Source: an uncultured Tenacibaculum sp. (GTDB lineage: Bacteria > Bacteroidota > Bacteroidia > Flavobacteriales > Flavobacteriaceae). From it: a stretch of 64,000 bases of DNA. The notes below the pieces were generated by a model that searched no databases, was not told the origin of the DNA, and was given only the letters and a program-made list of their open reading frames with translations. How positions within the stretch are numbered: position 1 is the stretch's first letter; each line of letters begins with the position of its first letter. Of the stretch, positions 27,901 through 37,302 are shown piece after piece. Position numbers and translations under genes: made by a program. The DNA lies in assembly GCF_947502995.1 (NCBI RefSeq), contig NZ_CANNBW010000013.1, positions 62,001 through 126,000 on the forward strand, written 5' to 3'.

Positions 27901-30900
27901 CTTCTACTATTGGTGCTTTATTAAATTTAAAAACGTTAAATATAGCCTACAATAGATTAAATAGTTTACCAGATGAAATAGGGAATTTATCAAGTTTAGA
28001 AAGTTTATATCTATCTAATCAAGTTACTTTTGACGGAGGAACAACGTATTATTTAACAAGTTTACCAGTTACATTAAATAACTTATCTAATTTAAAAACA
28101 TTTCATGCTTCTTCTAATAGAATTGAAGGCGATATTGATTTAAGTAACATTATTACTTTAACAGATTTACAACTTTTTGATAATCGAATTTCTGGTTTAA
28201 AATTGGGGAAAGCTCCATTTTTCTCTCAATTATCAAGCAATCCGAATTTAACTTGTATAGAAGTTCCTACCAGTCAAGTTAGTAATTGGGAAACTTCAGC
28301 ATCAACTACAGGTTCAGTTACTGTAGATAATGGAGTTGCTTTTAGTGATAATTGTACAGGATTCAGAGTGCCGCAATTAGAACGTGAAGCTTTAATTGCT
28401 TTTTACAATGCTACAGGTGGAGGAACAGATTGGACAGGACAGTTTTGGGATACAGATCCAAATAGTTTAAGTAATGTTGGTGCATGGAACGGTGTTACAA
28501 CAGCTATTGTAAATGGACAAAAACATATTGTAAAAATAGATCTTTCTAATAGAAGATTAAATGGTTTCATTCCTTCAGAAATTAAAAACTTAACTGAATT
28601 AGTAGAATTAAACTTAGGAGTGTTTAATGGTAGAGGTAATTTAATAGAAATAAAACCAGAAATTGGAGAGCTAATAAAATTAGAACGACTAGATTTAACA
28701 GGACATAAGTTAACAGCTTTACCAACAGAAATAGGGAGTTTGTCAAGTTTAATTTATTTAGATCTTTCAAACAATTCATTAACGAGTTTGCCAGCTGGAA
28801 TTGGTGATTTTGCTGCATTAGAAGAGTTAAGAATAACTAGTCAAAATAATGTAAGTACTAGAGAAAAAACCTTAACTATTTTGCCTGATGAGATAGGTAA
28901 TATTACAAGCTTAAAACAATTATATCTACAAGATAATAAATTAACATCACTGCCAAATACTATTGATGGATTAATAGCTTTAGAACAGTTATATTTAGGA
29001 GACGGCTCTGGTAGAGGTAATGAGTTATCGAGTTTACCTGCTACAATTGGGAATCTAAACGCTCTTAAAATTCTAGATATCGAGTACAATAGACTAATAA
29101 GTTTGCCCGAAGAAATTGGTGATTTATCTAACTTAGAAAATCTTAGTATTGCAAATCAAGTTACTTTTGATGGAGGGACAACGTATTACTTAACAAGTTT
29201 ACCGTCATCAATAAATAATTTATCAAGTTTAAAAAATTTTAATGCTTCAGCTAATAGAATTGAAGGAGATATTGATTTAAGTAATATTTCTACATTGAGT
29301 TTTCTTCAGTTTACAGATAATAGAATAAGTGGATTGAAATTAGGTGTAGGACCTTTTTCAGTTCATTTAACTAGTAATCCGAATTTAAGTTGTATCGAAG
29401 TCCCTGCTTCAGAAGTTAGTAATTGGGAAGCTTCTCCAGGTGGTGTAGTAAGTATAGATAATGGAGTTGCTTTTAGTGACAATTGTACAGGATTCAGAGT
29501 ACCGCAATTAGAACGTGAAGCTTTAATTGCTTTTTACAATGCTACAGGTGGAGGAACAGATTGGACAGGACAGTTTTGGAATACAGATCCTAGTAGTATT
29601 AGTAATGTTGGTGCTTGGGGTGGTGTTACAACAGCTATAGTTAACGGACAAAAACATGTTGTAAAACTTGAGATTTTAAATAGAAATTTGAATGGGTTTA
29701 TTCCTTCAGAAATTAAAAACTTAACTGAATTACAAGAAATCAATTTATCAAGTACAGCTGCAGGAAGATCTAATTTAACTGAGATTAAACCAGAAATAGG
29801 AGAACTTAAAAAACTAGAGCGATTAGATTTATCAGCTCAAGGTTTAACAATTTTACCAGATGAAATAGGGGATTTATCGAGTTTGTTGCGTTTAAATTTA
29901 AATTCAAATTCTTTAATCACTTTACCATCAGGTATTGGAAATTTAGCAAGTTTAGAAGAATTATATATTAATAATCAAATAGAAACGAGTTCTAATGAAC
30001 GTTCGTTTACTTCATTACCAAGTAATTTAGGAAATATTTCTACCTTAAAAAGATTAGAATTAAGAACGAATAAACTAACTAGTATACCAACATCTATTGG
30101 AAATCTTTCAAATTTAGAGTTCCTAATTTTAGAAGATAACCTATTAACAGAATTACCAACTATAATTAATAGCTTGGCAAATTTAAAAGAGTTAATAGCA
30201 GGGATGAATAGAATTTCTGGAGATATTAATTTAAATAACTTAACGGTTTTAAATAATTTAAAATTAGAATATAACAATATTAGTAATCTAAAATTAAATG
30301 TTTCTCCAACTTCTTTTGGAACTTCTAATTTTGGTAGATTTTCTTTATTAAGAAATGCTTGTGGTTGTGTGGAAGTACCAAGTGACGAATTAGTGTCTTG
30401 GCAATTATCAGAGTTTAATGAGCAAAATGGAATTCTAGATAATGGTGTTGTATATTCAGATAATTGTAGTGGTGTTACCAACAATAGTATTATAGATGTA
30501 GAGAGAGAAGCTTTAATAGCATTATTTAATGCAACAGATGGAAATAATTGGAGAAACGATTTAACAAGTTCATATAACGGAGTACTTTGGAATTCAGATA
30601 TAACTCAAAAAGTAAATGTTGGTGCTTGGTTTGGTGTTACTACAGCTATGATAAACGGACAAAAACATGTAACTAAAATAGAGCTAAACTCTAATTTACT
30701 TGAGGGAGAATTGCCAATTGAAATTAGAAATTTAAGTCAATTAAAAATATTTAAAATATCAAATAATACAATTTCATTAATTCCAGCTGAAATAGGAGAA
30801 TTAATAAATTTAGAACAGCTAACTTTAAGTAGTCAGTTTGATATAATTACAAGTCAGAAAACATTAAGTGCGCTTCCTACAGAAGTAAATAATTTAAGTT

Positions 30901-32207
30901 TATTAAAGCATTTAGATATTCAAGGAAATGCAATTGAAGGAAATTTGGACTTTTCTAATCTAGTAAATCTAACATCATTGCATGTAAGTTCTAATGAAAT
31001 TACAGGGCTTAAAATTGGTATTTCTCCACAGGTTTTCGATAATCAATTTGATTTTGATGGAGGTTTTTCAAGATCGTTCAGTTTTTCTAACGCCTATTTA
31101 AATTGTATAGCTGTTCCTCAAACTACAGTTTCAGATTGGGGAAATTCAACATTTGCTCAAAGAAATCCAAATATTGTTTGGGGACAAGATTGTACTGCTT
31201 ACAACAATGTTCCGAATGAAGAAATAAATGCTTTAGTTGATATGTATAATGCTTTAGGTGGTGGAAGTTGGACAAACAATGAAAACTGGACCGGAGTTTT
31301 GAATAGAGCAATCATGAACTCACCTTTTAATACAACCAAATGGCAAGGAATAACTACAGAAATTGTAAATGGAGGTAAACATATTACTAGAATTAATTTA
31401 AGTAGTAATAATCTTACAGGAACTTTACCAGAAAGTTTAGGTAGTTTATCGGAATTAAAATATTTAGATTTAAATACAAATAATTTAGAAAATAACTTGC
31501 CATCAAGTTTAAATCAACTGACTAAATTAGAGACTCTTTTAGTTTCTTCGAATAATTTAAAAGGAACTATTCCTGACTTAACTAATATCACTTCATTAAA
31601 TAATTTTTACATTGATAATAATAACTTCCAGTTTGGTGATTTTGAAAATGAGTTTTCAACTTATAGCACATTTGTTCAGTTTTTATACCAAACACAAGCC
31701 AATGTTAGTGAAGATGAAACAGTAGAGTTGACTGATGCAGATTATCGATTAGAAGCTCAAGTATCAGGAAATAATAATGTATATCAGTGGTATAAAAATG
31801 GATCGCCAATCACAGGAGCGAATGAAGCTAGTTACGATATTTTGAATCCTTCTTCTGCTGATGATGGAACTTATTATTGTCAAATTACAAACACTGTTGT
31901 TACAGGATTAACCTTAAGAACAGGAACAGTTACAGCTACATTTGATAGTACTTTAAGTATAGAGAATGAAGCGTTGAAGAACTTTATTGTTTTATATCCA
32001 AACCCAACGAATGGTATTGTAAATATTGATGTTTCAAATAATATTAATATAGAAAGAATAGATGTTTTCTCTATAACAGGAGTAAAAGTAAAGTCTATTG
32101 ATAAGGTAACAGAGAAATTGAACATTCAAGATTTACCATCGGGAGTGTATATGATAAATATTCAATCAACTCAAGGAAGAATAGTAAAACGATTGATTAA
32201 AAAATAA
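24951..32207 (+). CDS. Giant secreted leucine-rich-repeat protein with Ig-like and T9SS sorting domains
   Basis: A 2,418-residue surface or secreted protein. The signal peptide ends near WGAQGQ (residue 20). Six modules follow, each opening with a plant-like LRR cap (EREALIALYNATDGDNW ... W.GV) at about residues 24, 761, 1140, 1517, 1850 and 2085. Each continues with LRRs of the L..LP.EIG.L..L..L.L..N.L type. Modules 2 to 4 are close copies. An Ig-like domain (about 2240-2310, with YQWYKNG and DDGTYYCQI) and a T9SS type A domain (from VLYPNPTNG, ending IVKRLIKK) close the protein. It probably binds other proteins or glycans at the cell surface as an adhesin-like factor. It is monocistronic. 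Confidence 0.92.
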   Translation: MKTKLLLLLSLVVFWGAQGQVSQAEREALIALYNATDGDNWTNNTNWDTDPNSNSDVSTWHGVSILRNGLGEVRVSRVDLFNNNLTGTLPDLSGLISTTIIRLEMNNISGELDLSKLPSVIQYLYLFDNNLTGQIPDFSGSNMVQLRLDNNNLQGNLSEAMFPTSLDMLTLSENNFSGELDLSSFNNLTSVAISDTGISYLQIPASVNGNNQGALRIKNTPKLAYVEVNSGITNFYNLRNSYFDIGVRIVSSTTNVDRSVRPVVSEREAIPRFFIGSGLDIRYSNTIRNGSNDKEWIETEEINGELRITGVFIADRTLFNNEVPSQVNALSALKQLNLTGCSLQRLPPEIGDLPELQILNLSQNSLASLPVEFGSLPKLENLVLTSNLLTSLPEEFYNLSTLKNLSIHFNQIPTLSDSLGNLTALEQFNFSSNSIDEIPSSVGNLVNMKTIQFQNNRITLLPPELGNLRLLTSITGSNNQIASIPSEFGQLTLLKLLDLSSNSISNTPAEFSNLTELETLYLNNNDLQVIAGLGGFTKLKFLRLHNNRLGEDNAIFDTKLPSNIGDLSLLQELTLHDNKLTELPNTIGSLTLLTELPLQNNRLGSLPSGIGSLNGLKKLQLQNNQLTGLPVEIGNLSALEELNITNQTSFNTETIYHLTSLPTTITNLTSLKRFEASSNRIEGDIDLSNSITLNNLQLFDNRISGLKLGTGPFSTQVTFNPNLSCIEVPSDQVASWKSTSLNTVSTDNGVDFSDNCSGFRVPQLEREALIAFYNATGGGTNWNGQFWNTDPNSLSNVGAWGGVTTAIVNGQKHVVKLEVRNSGLNGFIPSEIKNLTELVELNLGIFNGRGNLTEVKPEIGELTKLERLDLTGHKLSTLPTEIGTLSSLVYLELSNNSLTSLPSGIGSLNALEELRITSQNNTTTGEKTLASLPNEIGGLTSLKKLSLQGNRLTSIPNTINGLTALEDLNLGDNSGNGNELSTLPSTIGALLNLKTLNIAYNRLNSLPDEIGNLSSLESLYLSNQVTFDGGTTYYLTSLPVTLNNLSNLKTFHASSNRIEGDIDLSNIITLTDLQLFDNRISGLKLGKAPFFSQLSSNPNLTCIEVPTSQVSNWETSASTTGSVTVDNGVAFSDNCTGFRVPQLEREALIAFYNATGGGTDWTGQFWDTDPNSLSNVGAWNGVTTAIVNGQKHIVKIDLSNRRLNGFIPSEIKNLTELVELNLGVFNGRGNLIEIKPEIGELIKLERLDLTGHKLTALPTEIGSLSSLIYLDLSNNSLTSLPAGIGDFAALEELRITSQNNVSTREKTLTILPDEIGNITSLKQLYLQDNKLTSLPNTIDGLIALEQLYLGDGSGRGNELSSLPATIGNLNALKILDIEYNRLISLPEEIGDLSNLENLSIANQVTFDGGTTYYLTSLPSSINNLSSLKNFNASANRIEGDIDLSNISTLSFLQFTDNRISGLKLGVGPFSVHLTSNPNLSCIEVPASEVSNWEASPGGVVSIDNGVAFSDNCTGFRVPQLEREALIAFYNATGGGTDWTGQFWNTDPSSISNVGAWGGVTTAIVNGQKHVVKLEILNRNLNGFIPSEIKNLTELQEINLSSTAAGRSNLTEIKPEIGELKKLERLDLSAQGLTILPDEIGDLSSLLRLNLNSNSLITLPSGIGNLASLEELYINNQIETSSNERSFTSLPSNLGNISTLKRLELRTNKLTSIPTSIGNLSNLEFLILEDNLLTELPTIINSLANLKELIAGMNRISGDINLNNLTVLNNLKLEYNNISNLKLNVSPTSFGTSNFGRFSLLRNACGCVEVPSDELVSWQLSEFNEQNGILDNGVVYSDNCSGVTNNSIIDVEREALIALFNATDGNNWRNDLTSSYNGVLWNSDITQKVNVGAWFGVTTAMINGQKHVTKIELNSNLLEGELPIEIRNLSQLKIFKISNNTISLIPAEIGELINLEQLTLSSQFDIITSQKTLSALPTEVNNLSLLKHLDIQGNAIEGNLDFSNLVNLTSLHVSSNEITGLKIGISPQVFDNQFDFDGGFSRSFSFSNAYLNCIAVPQTTVSDWGNSTFAQRNPNIVWGQDCTAYNNVPNEEINALVDMYNALGGGSWTNNENWTGVLNRAIMNSPFNTTKWQGITTEIVNGGKHITRINLSSNNLTGTLPESLGSLSELKYLDLNTNNLENNLPSSLNQLTKLETLLVSSNNLKGTIPDLTNITSLNNFYIDNNNFQFGDFENEFSTYSTFVQFLYQTQANVSEDETVELTDADYRLEAQVSGNNNVYQWYKNGSPITGANEASYDILNPSSADDGTYYCQITNTVVTGLTLRTGTVTATFDSTLSIENEALKNFIVLYPNPTNGIVNIDVSNNINIERIDVFSITGVKVKSIDKVTEKLNIQDLPSGVYMINIQSTQGRIVKRLIKK
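27231..30497 (+). repeat. Three tandem ~1.1-kb coding repeats in the LRR gene
   Basis: Units start at 27231, 28368 and 29499 (GTACCACAATTAGA or close variants, encoding VPQLEREALIAFYNATGG). The periods are 1,137 and 1,131 bases; the third unit is shorter (about 999 bases) and more diverged at its end. Long stretches are identical between units, so recombination could change the module number without a frameshift. Confidence 0.9.
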
Positions 32208-32250
32208 AGGATTTTAGTTTAGATAATTTGTATAATTTGGATTGAGAAAC

Positions 32251-32285
32251 AAAAACGCACACTTTTAAAGAAATGTGCGTTTTTA
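32251..32285. terminator. Bidirectional terminator between the LRR and MMPL genes
   Basis: AAAAACGCACA (32251-32261) pairs with TGTGCGTTTTT (32274-32284). T runs on both strands fit termination of the two convergent genes. Confidence 0.88.
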
Positions 32286-32308
32286 ATTTTTATGTCTAAT
32301 TTTTTATA

Positions 32309-34672
32309 TCATTTCTTCTCCTTAGGCGGGAAAATTTTAAAGTTCGTTTCTTTTAATACTTTCTGATTTGCAATTTTTCGTTCAAAAGAAAGTAATAAAG
32401 AAGGCAACAATAATAAGTTAGAAACCATAGCTAGTAATAACGTTACAGAAACTAAACCACCTAAAGCAATTGTTCCTCCAAAACTAGAAATAGTAAACAC
32501 TAAGAATCCAAAGAATAAAACAATAGAAGTATAAAACATACTTACACCAGTTTCTTTAAGAGCGGCATAAACTGCAGGTTTTATCTTCCAGTTGTTTGCT
32601 AGCAATTCTTGTCGGTATTTTGCCAAGAAATGTATCGTGTCATCTACAGAAATACCAAAAGCAATACTAAAAACAAGAATTGTTGATGGTTTTATAGGAA
32701 TATCGAAGAACCCCATCAATCCAGCAGTAATTAACAATGGAAGCATATTTGGAATTAACGATATTAAAATCATTTGAGGAGATCTAAACATCCAAGCCAT
32801 AAAAATTGAAATCAATAAAATAGCTAACGATAAAGAAATTACTAGGTTTTTAATTAGGTAATTAGTTCCTTTTAAGAAAACTAAAGCTTTACCAGTCATA
32901 GAAACACTAAACTTGTCTCCTTTAAATTGTTTTTGAATCACAGCATTTAATCGATCTTGAATGATATCCATTTTATCAGTTCCAATATCTTTCATAAATG
33001 TTGTAATACGCGCATATCTACCAGTACTATCTACAAAGTTTTTTAACATCCCAGAATTGCTATTGGAATTCTTTGTATATGCAAAAATATAACTCTTTTC
33101 TTGACTAGTTGGTAATTGATAATACTTCGGATTTCCGTTATAGTATGCCTGTTTAGAATATTTTACTAGGTTGTTTACCGAGATAGGTTTAGAAAGTTCA
33201 GGGAAAGTTTCAATAGTTTCATTTAGCTTTTCCATTTTTTTCAATGTAGAAAGTTTCATAACACCTTTTTCTTTCTTCGTATCAATAAGAATTTCTAATG
33301 GCATTATACCTCCAAATTCACTTTCAAAGAATTTAATGTCTTTATAAAACTGTTTTCCTTTAGGCATATCTTCTATCAAACTACCAGAAACTCGTATTTG
33401 ATATAAACCTATCATACTTAAAATGATAACTACAACAGTTGTTATATAAATATAAATTCGTTGTTTTCTTACCATTCTTTCCATCCAGTCTACTACATTT
33501 TCCATCCATCTTTTTTCTAAGTGATTTAAATGCTTTTTCTGCGGAAGAGGCATAAAACTATATAGAATAGGAATAATTAATAGCGCTAAAATGAAAATAC
33601 TAATGATATTTATTGAAGCTAAAATTCCGAATTCACGAAGTAATTTACTTTTTACAAATACAAAAGTTGCGAATCCAGAAGCGGTTGTAATATTTGTCAT
33701 TAGCGTGGCATTTCCAATTTTAGAAATTACACGTTGTAATGATTTTGCTTGATTACCATGTTTTTTTACTTCTTGCTGGTATTTATTAATTAAGAATACT
33801 GCGTTAGGAACTCCAATAACGATAATTAATGGCGGAATTAAAGCTGTTAAAACAGTCAATTCATAACGTAATAAACCAATAAAACCATACGCCCACATCA
33901 CACCAATTATAACTACTAATAAGGTGATAAACGTAGCTCTAAACGATCGAAAGAAGAAAAAGAATATGATTGCCGTAATAAACAATGCACCTAAAACAAA
34001 TATTCCCATTTCTTCGGAAATATTCTTAGAGTTTAAAGTTCGAATGTATGGCATCCCAGATACTTTAACATCCAAATCGTTTTCAGCTTTAAATTTTTCT
34101 ATAGCTGGAATTAGGGTTTCTTCAATAAACTGAGCACGTTCAGGTTTATTTACAATATCTTTTTTTAGATAAATGGCTGTTTGAATTGTTCCTTCGTTAT
34201 TGAATAAAATATTTTCATAAAAAGGAAGTTTTTCAAAAAGTTGAATTTTAATTTGATCTACTTCTTCTTGTTTCGTAGGCTCTTTTTCAAACAAAGGATC
34301 AACAACAAACTTTCTTTTTTTACGATCAGCTTTTAGTTTCTTAATATCTGAGATAGAAACTGTGAATTCTACTTCTGGAGCACTATCTAATTCACGAGCT
34401 AATTTATTCCAAGAATTGAATTTATCTAAAGAATAAAAAGTACTGTCTTTAATTCCTAGAATGATTAGGTTTCCTTCTTCACCAAAAATATCTAAGAATT
34501 TGTTATACTGGATATTCGCTTCGTGATTTTCAGGAAGAAGATTGGCTTCAGTATAAGAAAAACGAACGTATTTGGACTGGGTAAGTAAAAGTGCAGTGAT
34601 AATAACTATAGTAGTTAACACTAGGTAGCGATTTCGTAAAATAAATCCTGCGATCTTAGTCCAAAAAGTCAT
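32309..34672 (-). CDS. MMPL/RND-superfamily transporter
   Basis: A 787-residue inner-membrane protein with the two-fold RND plan. Each half has one helix, a large periplasmic domain (about 45-215 and 430-600), then five helices. The sterol-sensing-like cores contain VIIGVMWAYGFIGLLRYELTV and SIAFGISVDDTIHFLAKYR, the latter with the conserved Asp pair for proton coupling. Such hydrophobe/amphiphile exporters move lipids, hopanoids or similar molecules; the substrate here is unknown. No adaptor or outer-membrane channel gene is adjacent. It is a single gene between terminators. Confidence 0.9.
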   Translation of the reverse strand: MTFWTKIAGFILRNRYLVLTTIVIITALLLTQSKYVRFSYTEANLLPENHEANIQYNKFLDIFGEEGNLIILGIKDSTFYSLDKFNSWNKLARELDSAPEVEFTVSISDIKKLKADRKKRKFVVDPLFEKEPTKQEEVDQIKIQLFEKLPFYENILFNNEGTIQTAIYLKKDIVNKPERAQFIEETLIPAIEKFKAENDLDVKVSGMPYIRTLNSKNISEEMGIFVLGALFITAIIFFFFFRSFRATFITLLVVIIGVMWAYGFIGLLRYELTVLTALIPPLIIVIGVPNAVFLINKYQQEVKKHGNQAKSLQRVISKIGNATLMTNITTASGFATFVFVKSKLLREFGILASINIISIFILALLIIPILYSFMPLPQKKHLNHLEKRWMENVVDWMERMVRKQRIYIYITTVVVIILSMIGLYQIRVSGSLIEDMPKGKQFYKDIKFFESEFGGIMPLEILIDTKKEKGVMKLSTLKKMEKLNETIETFPELSKPISVNNLVKYSKQAYYNGNPKYYQLPTSQEKSYIFAYTKNSNSNSGMLKNFVDSTGRYARITTFMKDIGTDKMDIIQDRLNAVIQKQFKGDKFSVSMTGKALVFLKGTNYLIKNLVISLSLAILLISIFMAWMFRSPQMILISLIPNMLPLLITAGLMGFFDIPIKPSTILVFSIAFGISVDDTIHFLAKYRQELLANNWKIKPAVYAALKETGVSMFYTSIVLFFGFLVFTISSFGGTIALGGLVSVTLLLAMVSNLLLLPSLLLSFERKIANQKVLKETNFKIFPPKEKK

Positions 34673-34687
34673 CTAAAAAAATTTGTG

Positions 34688-34695
34688 CAAAGGTA
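34688..34695 (-). promoter_or_regulatory. -7 element of the MMPL gene
   Basis: TACCTTTG on the minus strand lies 15 bases before the ATG at 34672. The upstream region is T-rich with no clear TTG at -33. Confidence 0.4.
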
Positions 34696-34720
34696 AATAT
34701 TAAAAAGATAAGAAAAATAA

Positions 34721-34748
34721 AAAAAGAGTGTTTTAAAACACTCTTTTT
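34721..34748 (-). terminator. Intrinsic terminator of the pyrH-frr unit
   Basis: AAAAAGAGTGTTTT and its complement form a perfect 14-bp palindromic hairpin 20 bases past the frr stop, with a U tract on the minus strand. Confidence 0.88.
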
Positions 34749-34767
34749 TTAAATATTTTGAGAAAAA

Positions 34768-35322
34768 CTATACAGTCATAATTTCTTTCTCTTTAACAGC
34801 TAGTTTTTCGTCAATTTGTTTAACGTAGCTATCTGTTAAAGTTTGTACATCAGCTTCAGCATTTTTCTTCATATCGTCAGAAGCATCCACTTTTTTTATT
34901 TCATTGTTAGCATCTTTACGTGCGTTACGTACTCCAACTTTTGCATTTTCAGCTTCTGCCTTAGCTTGTTTAGCTAAATCTCTACGACGCTCTTCAGTTA
35001 GTGGTGGTACATTAATAATAATATTTTCACCATTGTTCATAGGATTAAAACCTAAGTTAGCTATCATAATAGCTTTTTCAATCTCTTGTAACATGTTTTT
35101 TTCCCATGGTTGAATTGAGATTGTTCTTGCATCTGGCGTATTCACATTTGCTACTTGACCTAATGGAGTTTGAGATCCATAATAATCAACTTGTACATTC
35201 GCTAACATTGCAGGAGATGCTTTTCCTGCTCTAATGCTTCTTAATTCTTTCTCTAAATGAGAAATAGCATTAACCATAGCTTCTTTAGTACTATCTAAAA
35301 TAAAATCTATTTCTTCAGTCAT
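34768..35322 (-). CDS. frr: Ribosome recycling factor
   Basis: RRF splits post-termination ribosomes together with EF-G. Its 184 residues match the family. Visible are the N-terminal helix with KELRSIRAGKASPAMLANVQVDYYG, the domain II strand NTPDARTISIQPWEK, and PPLTEERRRDLAKQAK, all strongly conserved. It lies 35 bases downstream of pyrH, the usual order in Bacteroidota, and a terminator follows. Confidence 0.97.
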   Translation of the reverse strand: MTEEIDFILDSTKEAMVNAISHLEKELRSIRAGKASPAMLANVQVDYYGSQTPLGQVANVNTPDARTISIQPWEKNMLQEIEKAIMIANLGFNPMNNGENIIINVPPLTEERRRDLAKQAKAEAENAKVGVRNARKDANNEIKKVDASDDMKKNAEADVQTLTDSYVKQIDEKLAVKEKEIMTV

Positions 35323-35357
35323 CTCTTTATAATTTAATTAACTCGTATAAATACGGT

Positions 35358-36101
<744 letters not shown>

Positions 36102-36108
36102 TTAGAAA

Positions 36109-36136
36109 ACAAAAAAACCTCGCTAATCGCGAGGTT
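36109..36136 (-). terminator. Intrinsic terminator at the end of the Ter/exchanger unit
   Basis: AACCTCGC (36116-36123) pairs with GCGAGGTT (36129-36136), followed on the minus strand by a U run. It lies 4 bases past the stop of the exchanger gene and separates it from pyrH. Confidence 0.88.
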
Positions 36137-36140
36137 TAAT

Positions 36141-37289
36141 TTAGTTTTTCCAAAATCTAAAAGAGTCCAAACTATTGTTTATTTTGTTTAACCAGAAGCT
36201 TATATCGTTTGCAAAATCAGCTTCGATGGATCTACCTAAAATATAAATTGTAAAAAGTACATAAATAAGTAATAACAGTATTGCACTTAAAATATTCATT
36301 TTTCTATTAGAAATGTATATGATAAAAGCAATAAACGTAGATATAAATAATAGAATTCTTAATTCAGAAATATTTATTACGGTCTCTTGATTCATTTCAA
36401 TTGGTCCATATATCAATGTAAATATGAATAAAGGAAAACCTAATGCAAAGCAAACATCGAAAATATTACTTCCTAAAGCATTTGAAACAGCATCATCATA
36501 ATTCCCTTTTTTAGCATCTTTCATAGATAATATTGTATCTGGGACACTCGTAGCAGCACTTGCTAAGATAACAGCTACAAAATATATTGGAATATTTAAG
36601 GAATCACCTAACCATTCACATGATTTAACTAACAACAGACAAGCAGAACCTATTATTAACATAGAAAATAAAAGTAAAGACCATGCTTTTTTATTATTGA
36701 TTGAATCTTTAATAAAAACAGGTTCTAAATTAAGTGTTAATAAATTAAATAGAAAGCCTTTTTCATCATCGTCTTCCTCTTCCTCTTCTTCCTCTTCATT
36801 TTCATCTTCTTCATTTGATTTCATTGATATTAGCATATATGAAGCATAACCAACATATAATAACATTAAAATTAAACCGTGTGTCCAGTTTAATGAATTT
36901 CCTCCTAAGATAAAGATAAGAACAAGTTCACAGATTAGTAGTGATATTCCATCTCTTAATAATACTTTTTTAGATATTTCAACATAAGAAGTAACTCTTT
37001 TTAAAATTACTACAAGTATAACAACAGCAGGAATAATCATACCGTTGAAAATTGCACTACCGGCTGTTGTGCCTATTCCTCCAGCAAAACCATCTCTATC
37101 TTTTAAAACAAAAAGAAAAAATAATGTAGTAAACAATTCAGGCATAGATGAGCCTATAGCGTTTATTGTAGCTCCACGTACACCTTCACTAAGGTTTCTT
37201 CCAAGGTATTCAGAAGCAGCTTCGAATCCATCACTTGCTCTCCAAATTATAATACAACAAGTAATAATAAGTAATATTGATACTAACAT
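36141..37289 (-). CDS. CaCA-family Na+/Ca2+ exchanger-like protein with acidic cytoplasmic loop
   Basis: A 382-residue inner-membrane cation/Ca2+ antiporter with two sets of about five helices. The alpha-1 repeat shows GATINAIGSSMPELFTTL and the alpha-2 repeat shows ASAATSVPDTILSM plus SNALGSNIFDV, both with the ion-coordinating Glu/Asp. Between the halves (about residues 158-180) lies a very acidic stretch with a run of Glu and Asp, a possible Ca2+ sensor. It starts 13 bases after the kinase gene and ends the Ter-type locus, where a TerC-type membrane protein might be expected. I infer that it controls the Ca2+ seen by the TerD and EF-hand-like proteins, but direction and ion choice are unproven. 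Confidence 0.85.
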   Translation of the reverse strand: MLVSILLIITCCIIIWRASDGFEAASEYLGRNLSEGVRGATINAIGSSMPELFTTLFFLFVLKDRDGFAGGIGTTAGSAIFNGMIIPAVVILVVILKRVTSYVEISKKVLLRDGISLLICELVLIFILGGNSLNWTHGLILMLLYVGYASYMLISMKSNEEDENEEEEEEEEDDDEKGFLFNLLTLNLEPVFIKDSINNKKAWSLLLFSMLIIGSACLLLVKSCEWLGDSLNIPIYFVAVILASAATSVPDTILSMKDAKKGNYDDAVSNALGSNIFDVCFALGFPLFIFTLIYGPIEMNQETVINISELRILLFISTFIAFIIYISNRKMNILSAILLLLIYVLFTIYILGRSIEADFANDISFWLNKINNSLDSFRFWKN

Positions 37290-37302
37290 AGTTTTTTTAG
37301 TT

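Noticed and set aside
29975-30484. 169-codon open frame antisense to the LRR gene
   Set aside because: It mirrors the repetitive Leu/Asn codons of the sense gene, has no domain or signal, and lies fully inside a certain CDS.
27231-30497. CRISPR-like or non-coding repeat array
   Set aside because: The repeats are about 1.1 kb, in frame and encode LRR modules; there are no short repeats with spacers.
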